From: UBA10003 sp964365025
GTDB taxonomy: Bacteria > Patescibacteriota > Patescibacteriia > Magasanikbacterales > UBA10003
Length of the DNA: 9,018 bases
Assembly: GCA_964365025.1 (NCBI GenBank)
Contig: CAYIOJ010000036.1
Span: forward strand, 1-9,018
Reading direction: 5' to 3'
Under the pieces are notes generated by a model. That model worked only from the letters and a program-made list of their open reading frames with translations. It was not told the DNA's origin and did not search any database. Made by a program: the position numbers and the translations under genes. Below, one piece after another: positions 5,061 through 9,018 of the stretch (position 1 is the stretch's first letter; each line of letters begins with the position of its first letter).

Positions 5061-6595
5061 AAAATTTTCGGGAATATCGGCTCCCCTTTTTTAATTTTAA
5101 TTTTTGCCGCGAGTCCTCCCCAAATTTTCGCTTTATCCAATGATTTGGCTTTTTCTTTTTCAACCGGCAAACCCAGCTGTATCCAAATTTTTTCCGCGGT
5201 TTCCGGCATTATGGGCAATAAGAGCCATCCCAGCTGACGCAAAGTTTCCAATAAATTATACATTAAATCGTTGAGCCGACCGCGCGTAGCGTCATTTTTT
5301 GCCAATTCCCAGGGTTTTTCTTTATCAATCAATTGATTAGCGGTGGAAATTACCTTCCAAACAACGCCCATGGCTTCGTCAAAACGCAAATGATCCATAG
5401 CCAATTCGTAATCGCGCCAAATGTCAATTTCACACAACGGGTCCAGTCCTTCCGCCGCCGCGCTGAATTTTGGCACACTGCCATCACAATACTTTTCCGT
5501 CATGGATAACACGCGATGAACCAAGTTGCCCAGTTCATTGGCCAATTTATTATTGTAACCGTCTTTCAAGCGCACCAAGGAAAAATCTCCGTCTTCGCCA
5601 AATTTAATTTCTGAAAGCAAAAACCAGCGAATAGCGTCATTGGAATAAATTTTGGCCAATTCCACCGGATCAATTACATTTCCCAAAGATTTGCTCATTT
5701 TGTCGCCGTTGATAGTGAAATATCCATGCGCGAAAATTGTTTTGGGCAAAGGCAGTTCGGCGGACATCAGCATGGCCGGCCAAAGGGCGGCATGAAATTT
5801 TAAAATATCCTTGCCAACCAAATGTAAATCAGCCGGCCAAAACTTTTCAAAACGCGCCTTGGCCTTGACCGCCTTGGAACCGTAATCCGCGCCGGTCAGA
5901 TAATTTATCAGAGCGTCAAACCAAACGTAAATCGCTTGCTCTCGGTTGTTGGGCACGGGGATGCCGCAAACAAAATTTTGCCGCGAAATGCTGATGTCCG
6001 TCATAAAATCCTTGATGTAGTTTATAATTTCATTACGGCGTTTGACGGGTTGTATAAAATCCGGATTATCGGCGATGTGTTTTAAAAGCGCTTCGCGATA
6101 TTTGGTAAGCCGAAAAAAATAATTTTTTTCTTTAATTTTTTTGGCCGGTTTTTTGTGAATGGCGCAATTGCCGTCAATCAAATCAGTTTCGGTCACAAAA
6201 GCCTCGCAACCGGCGCAATAATACCCTTTATAAGTTCCCTGGTAAATATCGCCTCTTTTTTGCACCTTGAGCCAGAATTTTTTGACCGCGTTCAGATGCC
6301 TTTTTTCCGTGGTACGAATAAAATCATTATTGGAAATACCCAAAGTGTCCCAAGTCGTGAGCCACTTGGCGCTCATTTTGTCCAGATATTTTTTCAAATC
6401 CCTTTCTCCAGCTTTGCGCGCCGCTTCAAAATTTTTCTGACTGTTTTCATCAGTGCCTGTTAAAAAAAACACTTCTTCGCCTTTTAAGCGATGATGCCTT
6501 GCTAAAACATCGGCCACAATGGTGGTATAAGCGTGGCCAATATGCGGCACATCATTTATGTAGTAAATTGGCGTGGTTAAGTAAAATTTAGGCAT
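5057..6595 (-). CDS. metG: Methionyl-tRNA synthetase
   Basis: This class Ia synthetase charges tRNA-Met. Counted from the ATG at 6595-6593 it has 512 aa. The HIGH motif HIGH is at residues 18-21 in IYYINDVPHIGHAYTT and KMSKS at 299-303 in GDKMSKSLGNVIDP. The single zinc knuckle has C127, C130, C144 and H147 (CAGC...CAIH). The helical anticodon-binding domain begins around residue 345 (NELGNLVHRVLSM). The protein ends soon after it (..GEPIFPKIL), so the C-terminal EMAP/Trbp111-like tRNA-binding domain of longer MetRS forms is absent. A GTG five codons earlier (6610) is in frame, but the ATG directly precedes the conserved PKFYLTTPIYYIN start, and neither has a clear ribosome-binding site. The stop overlaps cvpA (ATGA). 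Confidence 0.97.
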   Translation of the reverse strand: MPKFYLTTPIYYINDVPHIGHAYTTIVADVLARHHRLKGEEVFFLTGTDENSQKNFEAARKAGERDLKKYLDKMSAKWLTTWDTLGISNNDFIRTTEKRHLNAVKKFWLKVQKRGDIYQGTYKGYYCAGCEAFVTETDLIDGNCAIHKKPAKKIKEKNYFFRLTKYREALLKHIADNPDFIQPVKRRNEIINYIKDFMTDISISRQNFVCGIPVPNNREQAIYVWFDALINYLTGADYGSKAVKAKARFEKFWPADLHLVGKDILKFHAALWPAMLMSAELPLPKTIFAHGYFTINGDKMSKSLGNVIDPVELAKIYSNDAIRWFLLSEIKFGEDGDFSLVRLKDGYNNKLANELGNLVHRVLSMTEKYCDGSVPKFSAAAEGLDPLCEIDIWRDYELAMDHLRFDEAMGVVWKVISTANQLIDKEKPWELAKNDATRGRLNDLMYNLLETLRQLGWLLLPIMPETAEKIWIQLGLPVEKEKAKSLDKAKIWGGLAAKIKIKKGEPIFPKIL

Positions 6596-6610
6596 ATTTG
6601 AAGCTGACAC

Positions 6611-6638
6611 TTGACAAGTCTTTATTTTTGGCTATAAT
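6611..6638 (+). promoter_or_regulatory. Strong sigma70-type promoter, plus strand
   Basis: TTGACA (6611-6616), a 16-nt spacer and TATAAT (6633-6638) match both consensus boxes exactly. It points away from metG into the 6645-6836 region, where no plus-strand gene is seen. The predicted start is about 6644-6646. The TTGACA lies immediately upstream of the metG start codon, so it may compete with metG transcription. Confidence 0.8.
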
Positions 6639-6650
6639 CTATCATAGATT
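6636..6650. promoter_or_regulatory. 15-bp palindrome over the -10/+1 region (possible operator)
   Basis: AATCTAT-C-ATAGATT is a perfect palindrome with 7-bp arms. It overlaps the end of the TATAAT box and the predicted start site of the plus-strand promoter, and lies 40-55 bp upstream of metG. The place is that of a repressor operator able to affect both directions. No regulator is identified in the window. Confidence 0.4.
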
Positions 6651-6836
6651 GGCAAGAAAGCCGAGCGCCAAGGTCTGAGAGGGGTTTCCTCCTTCGCCGC
6701 TCTCGACTTTGTGGCCGAACTCTTTCTATGCCGATCTCATTGCCCCGGGGCTTTTGTTTTTGAGAAATTCTGACCGTCCCCAGATCCTCAATCTTCCCAC
6801 GGTCGGATATACTCATTTACAGAGGCCCCTCTTTTT
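6645..6836 (+). ncRNA. Putative orphan structured RNA, about 190 nt, family unknown
   Basis: The region has a consensus promoter just upstream, no convincing reading frame, and several foldable segments. TTGGC (6649-6653) pairs with GCCAA (6667-6671). GTC-GAGAG (6673-6681) can pair with CTCTC-GAC (6700-6707). TCTCA (6735-6739) with TGAGA (6761-6765) encloses the palindrome GCCCCGGGGC (6742-6751). GACCGT (6772-6777) with ACGGTC (6799-6804) encloses an AGAT/ATCT stem. AGAGGGG-ttt-CCTC (6678-6691) is complementary to GAGGCCCCTCT (6822-6832) apart from the ttt bulge, so the ends could close into a long-range stem followed by the T-run 6832-6836. This alternative competes with the local 6673-6707 hairpin. 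The size fits 6S RNA, but I do not recognise 6S, SRP, tmRNA or RNase P core sequences. An earlier end at TTTTGTTTTT (6752-6761) is possible. Confidence 0.5.
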
Positions 6837-7587
6837 AAACTGATTTTATTATCATCACAAATTCGCCCTTGATCGGGCCTTTTTTTATTTTTTCCAATAC
6901 TTCCGTGGCCGTACCGCGATAAATTGTTTCAAATTGTTTGGTCAATTCTCGCGCTGCCACCATCTCTCTTTGTGGCACAAACTCTTGCAATTCCATTAAT
7001 GTTTTTAAAATACGATGTGTTGATTCATAAAATATGATTGTTTCTTCCCGCGCCGCCAGTTCTTTAAAAAATTTTTGCCGCTTATTTTTGTGCGGCGGGA
7101 AACCGGCGAAATAAAATTTGTCTGTCGGAAAGCCGGAAATAGAAAGCGCGGCAATCGCGGCGCAGGGCCCGGGGATGGGAATAACGGTCTCTTGGTCATT
7201 GCGAGGAGCTGAAGGCGACGAAGCAATCTCGTCTTTGTCATTATGAGCCCCGACATGTTGTCCGGACGAAGAATCCTTTTTCAATATAGAGTTAATCAAT
7301 CGATTCCCCGGATCAGATATCCCCGGCGTGCCGGCGTCTGTCACCAAGGCCAGATTTTTACTCTCGGCCAGCAATTTGGTGATTTCTTTGATTTTTGATT
7401 CAGGCGAATGTTGGTGATAGCTGATCATTGGTTTGTTAATTTGATAATGCACCAGCAATTTTTTAGTCACGCGCGTGTCTTCGCAAAGAATATAATCCAC
7501 CGATTGCAAAGTTTCCACCGCCCGCCTGGTAATGTCTTTTAAATTGCCAATAGGCGTGGCCACAACATAAAGTTTACCTTTATTCAT
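6835..7587 (-). CDS. rsmI: 16S rRNA (cytidine1402-2'-O)-methyltransferase, with an in-frame repeat insertion
   Basis: RsmI is a tetrapyrrole-methylase-fold enzyme that 2'-O-methylates C1402 of 16S rRNA using SAM. The 250-aa product shows VVATPIGNLKDITRRA (residues 8-23), EDTR (36-39), DAGTPGISDPG (84-94), VIPIPGPCAAIAALSISGFP (135-154), FYESTHR (186-192), ARELTK (212-217) and GEFVMII (241-247). Compared with E. coli RsmI, which has about nine residues between DPGYHLV and VVPLPGP, this protein has 28 extra residues (about 105-132, DSSSGQHVGAH to APRNDQ), encoded exactly by a palindromic-repeat insertion. Without them it would be 222 aa, i.e. the catalytic domain without the E. coli-type C-terminal extension. 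The frame remains open and all motifs flanking the insert are intact, so the enzyme is probably functional. ATG at 7587-7585. It converges on the plus-strand ncRNA. Confidence 0.95.
   Translation of the reverse strand: MNKGKLYVVATPIGNLKDITRRAVETLQSVDYILCEDTRVTKKLLVHYQINKPMISYHQHSPESKIKEITKLLAESKNLALVTDAGTPGISDPGNRLINSILKKDSSSGQHVGAHNDKDEIASSPSAPRNDQETVIPIPGPCAAIAALSISGFPTDKFYFAGFPPHKNKRQKFFKELAAREETIIFYESTHRILKTLMELQEFVPQREMVAARELTKQFETIYRGTATEVLEKIKKGPIKGEFVMIIKSV
7195..7276. repeat. Tandem dispersed repeats inserted inside rsmI
   Basis: Plus-strand 7195-7230 begins GTCATTGCGAGGAGC and ends CGACGAAGCAATCTC, nearly identical to the arm at 3229-3261 (same ends, 3 bases longer in the middle). 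A second, more diverged unit follows in the same orientation at 7237-7276, beginning GTCATTATGAGCCCC and ending CGAAGAATCC. The insert corresponds to 84 bp (28 codons) of rsmI and introduces no stop in the rsmI frame. Confidence 0.85.
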
Positions 7588-7624
7588 ACAGCTTTATTTT
7601 AACAAAAAAGCGCGCAATAAGCAA

Positions 7625-7725
7625 ACCAGTATCCTGGTCCATATGATATCCCCTAGAGGGGGCGAATTCGTCAATCACTGTGGCGAAAGGTGGCAGAGGG
7701 GAACAAAAGGGATGAATTGCCCCCT
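7625..7725. repeat. Structured intergenic region between fic and rsmI
   Basis: This gene-free stretch holds a hairpin ACCAG-TATC-CTGGT (7625-7638), a small CCCCT-AG-AGGGG palindrome (about 7650-7661), and a longer imperfect inverted repeat: AGGGGGC-g-AATTCGTC (about 7657-7672) against GATGAATTGCCCCCT (7711-7725). No open frame is supported. On the minus strand GCGCGCTTTTTT (about 7614-7603) follows the hairpins and may end the fic transcript. It may be a degenerate insertion or a read-through RNA structure; function unknown. Confidence 0.4.
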
Positions 7726-7742
7726 GTAGCCATGTCGTATTG

Positions 7743-8798
7743 TCAGTTAGCAATGTAGGTGGTGTTTTTTCCTTTTCCGATTGCTTTAATCACTTTAATT
7801 TTCTTTAATTTCTGTAATTGTAATTGTGCGGATCGGCGCGGGCAAAATAAAATGTCCTCGACATCTTTAACGGCGATGCGACCGACTTGATCTAAAAAGT
7901 CAATAATTTTTAGTTGTTCCTGAGTAAGGTAAATTTGTGATTTGATTTTTCCATCAACATTACGAGTGGATAATGGCAATACTTTGTTTTTTACCTCATC
8001 AATTTCTTTTTTAAACCCTTTTACAAAATATTCCAACCAGGAAGTGATATCTGTGCGTCGTTCATCATAAGTTTTGCCCAAGTTGATAGCATTATAATAT
8101 GACTGGCGGTCGGTATTATAATAATCTTCTAAAGCAAACAAACGTCGAAAATCATATCCGCGCTGATACAGTATCAAGGTGGCGAGAGCGCGAGCTGTAC
8201 GACCGTTGCCGTCATTAAATGGGTGAATAGCGGCAATTTCCATGTGAGCAATAGCGGCTACAAGCACGGGGCTTATTTCTTGTTTTTCGCTTTCTTTAAG
8301 CCACACCACAAATTCAGACATTAGCTGTGGTACTCGTTTGGCCTCTGGCCCGGTGTACAAGATTTCTTGGGGCATACCCAAACGACGGCGGACAACAAAA
8401 ATTGGTCCGGGTCGGTAGTTGCCACAGAATTGGGGTGCCAAAGTTTTATTGGCGACTAATTTATGTATTTTTAAAATTATTTTTTCAGTTATTGGTTTAT
8501 GTTCAGCTACCACTTTTTCAATAAAATTTAAAGCATCGAGATAATTTTTTACTTCGTAAATATCTCGGTCGGGCGCGTCTATTTTTTTCTTGGCATAAAG
8601 CGCCTCTACTTGCCCCATGTTTAATTTATTGCCCTCAATCTCGGTGGAGTGGTGGGTCATGCGGATAATCGCTTGTCGGCGCAGTTTTATTTCTTGTTGC
8701 GGTAAAATTTTGGCGCGGTCAATAATGCCTTTAGCTTCGGCAATGGCCGTAAGGTCGCGCAAAATTTTGTCGGTATGTTTATATTTAGGGTCAAACAT
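7743..8798 (-). CDS. Fic-family AMP-transferase (class II) with C-terminal winged helix
   Basis: Fic proteins usually transfer AMP from ATP to a hydroxyl of a target protein. The 351-aa product has the catalytic motif HPFNDGNGRTAR at residues 192-203 (HPFx[D/E]GNGRxxR, catalytic His192). The inhibitory motif [S/T]xxxE[G/N] is present N-terminally as S51-T-E-I-E55-G56, which marks a class II, self-inhibited Fic; Glu55 is expected to block ATP gamma-phosphate placement. GNYRPGPIFV (126-135) and LYTGPEAKRVPQLM (147-160) form the usual flap/target-binding part. Residues 290-350 (LTQEQLKIIDFLDQVGRIAVKDVEDIL..., then RRSAQLQLQKLKKIKVI) look like a winged helix, suggesting DNA binding or autoregulation. 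ATG at 8798-8796. No separate antitoxin gene is adjacent, which fits inhibition in cis. The substrate cannot be told from the sequence. Confidence 0.93.
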   Translation of the reverse strand: MFDPKYKHTDKILRDLTAIAEAKGIIDRAKILPQQEIKLRRQAIIRMTHHSTEIEGNKLNMGQVEALYAKKKIDAPDRDIYEVKNYLDALNFIEKVVAEHKPITEKIILKIHKLVANKTLAPQFCGNYRPGPIFVVRRRLGMPQEILYTGPEAKRVPQLMSEFVVWLKESEKQEISPVLVAAIAHMEIAAIHPFNDGNGRTARALATLILYQRGYDFRRLFALEDYYNTDRQSYYNAINLGKTYDERRTDITSWLEYFVKGFKKEIDEVKNKVLPLSTRNVDGKIKSQIYLTQEQLKIIDFLDQVGRIAVKDVEDILFCPRRSAQLQLQKLKKIKVIKAIGKGKNTTYIAN

Positions 8799-8800
8799 AT

Positions 8801-8843
8801 TATGATAGTATGGTTTATAAGGTACACCAGTATCATATCACAA
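8801..8843 (-). promoter_or_regulatory. Putative fic promoter overlapped by an inverted repeat (operator candidate)
   Basis: On the minus strand TTGTGA (8843-8838), an 18-nt spacer and TATAAA (8819-8814) give a fair promoter 15-45 bp before the fic ATG. An inverted repeat TATGATA..TGGT (8801-8814) and ACCA.TATCATA (8826-8837) straddles the -10 box. The position suits binding of a regulator, perhaps the Fic protein's own winged helix. The structure is seen; the role is inferred. Confidence 0.45.
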
Positions 8844-8853
8844 AACAGCGGTT

Positions 8854-8883
8854 CGCGCAAGATACGCGCAAGATACGCGCAAC
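8854..8883 (+). repeat. 11-bp tandem repeat (about 2.6 copies)
   Basis: GCGCAAGATAC is repeated at 8855-8865 and 8866-8876, followed by a partial GCGCAAC at 8877-8883. It lies between the fic promoter and the transposase remnant and is more GC-rich than its surroundings. It is too short for a CRISPR (no spacers). It is probably replication slippage at an insertion junction. Confidence 0.7.
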
Positions 8884-8885
8884 AG

Positions 8886-8899
8886 AAAAAGTACTTTTT
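8886..8899. repeat. 14-bp perfect palindrome at the transposase junction
   Basis: AAAAAGTACTTTTT is self-complementary and ends three bases before the transposase-like frame becomes recognisable. It could be a terminator-like stem or a scar at the insertion boundary. Confidence 0.5.
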
Positions 8900-8901
8900 T
8901 G

Positions 8902-9018
8902 GTGGATGGGCGCGGACGAGCGCTGGATAACATTTTCACTGAACGGTTATGGCGCAGTGTGAAGTATGAAGAGGTGTATGTGAAAGATTACGAAACCGTC
9001 AACGACGCCTACACCGGT
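8902..9018 (+). pseudogene. IS3-type transposase (OrfB, rve integrase core), 5'-truncated remnant
   Basis: In plus-strand frame from about 8905 the sequence reads DGRGRALDN, IFTERLWRSVKYEEVYVKDY and ETVNDAYTG, which runs off the window. This is the highly conserved C-terminal part of IS3-family transposases, around the catalytic glutamate (E in FTERLWR) of the DDE motif. The upstream in-frame sequence (NRKSTFLV and before) is not transposase-like and contains the tandem repeat, so the N-terminal two thirds, including the first two catalytic Asp residues, are absent here. It lies divergently from fic, about 100 bp from its start. The remnant or its continuation outside the window signals past transposition next to fic. 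Whether a full IS end lies beyond 9018 cannot be seen. Confidence 0.8.

Noticed and set aside
6596..6610. GTG start for metG five codons upstream of the ATG
   Set aside because: The ATG immediately precedes the conserved PKFYLTTPIYYIN start. The GTG offers no better ribosome-binding site and overlaps the plus-strand -35 region.
6622..6816. Minus-strand 64-residue frame upstream of metG
   Set aside because: Arg/Lys-rich composition, no family likeness and no ribosome-binding site. It is antisense to a region with a strong plus-strand promoter and RNA-like structure.
6596..6836. T-box or other riboswitch leader for metG
   Set aside because: No T-box sequence or specifier loop was recognised on the minus strand, and the strong promoter faces the other way.
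6645..6836. Naming the orphan RNA 6S, tmRNA, SRP or RNase P RNA
   Set aside because: Only the length and end pairing fit 6S. None of the conserved cores of the other RNAs could be found, so it is left unclassified.
8854..8883. CRISPR-like repeat array
   Set aside because: The 11-bp units are directly adjacent, without spacers, and number fewer than three.

Overview
The window looks like a chromosomal piece from a small-genome, anaerobic or episymbiotic-type bacterium, most likely Candidate Phyla Radiation (Patescibacteria, Parcubacteria-like). The hints are a trimmed AtpH (129 aa), an AtpZ/AtpI-type gene heading the atp operon, a MetRS ending near 512 aa without the C-terminal tRNA-binding domain, few Shine-Dalgarno sequences, and a palindrome (CCTGCCTGCCGGCAGGCAGG) that I associate from memory with such genomes. 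This placement is an inference, not a database result.

Every gene except two elements is on the minus strand, so it reads from high to low coordinates. At the right edge, 8902-9018 (+) is the C-terminal part of an IS3-type transposase that runs off the window. Next is a class II Fic AMP-transferase with a C-terminal winged helix (8798-7743), then a 155-bp structured intergenic region, then rsmI (7587-6835), the 16S rRNA C1402 methyltransferase. Between rsmI and metG lies a plus-strand orphan transcription unit (6611-6836) with a near-perfect sigma70 promoter, several hairpins and a T-run. It is a good candidate for an unrecognised structured RNA of about 190 nt. A tight cluster metG - cvpA - tatD follows (6595-3678), with an ATGA overlap and a 3-nt gap.

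The left 3.6 kb is the ATP synthase operon in the order atpI-like, atpB (a), atpE (c), atpF (b), atpH (delta), atpA (alpha, cut by the window edge after 334 residues). A TTGACG-17-TATAAT promoter lies just upstream of, and partly inside, the longest possible atpI reading frame. The real start is therefore probably a GTG with a leader of only a few nucleotides. The genes supply the membrane rotor/stator (a, c, b), the peripheral stalk cap (delta) and the catalytic head (alpha). The c subunit has Glu59 but lacks the known Na+ ligands, so protons are the likely coupling ion.

The most unusual layer is a family of dispersed palindromic repeats with the core GTCATT..GAG...CGAAG.AATC. One full copy sits between atpI and atpB, a half copy between tatD and atpI, and a tandem pair is inserted IN FRAME inside rsmI. 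There it adds 28 residues between the GTPGISDPG and VIPIPGP motifs, much like Rickettsia palindromic elements. A different large hairpin element separates atpB from atpE, and another hairpin follows atpE, so the c-subunit cistron is bracketed by RNA structure.
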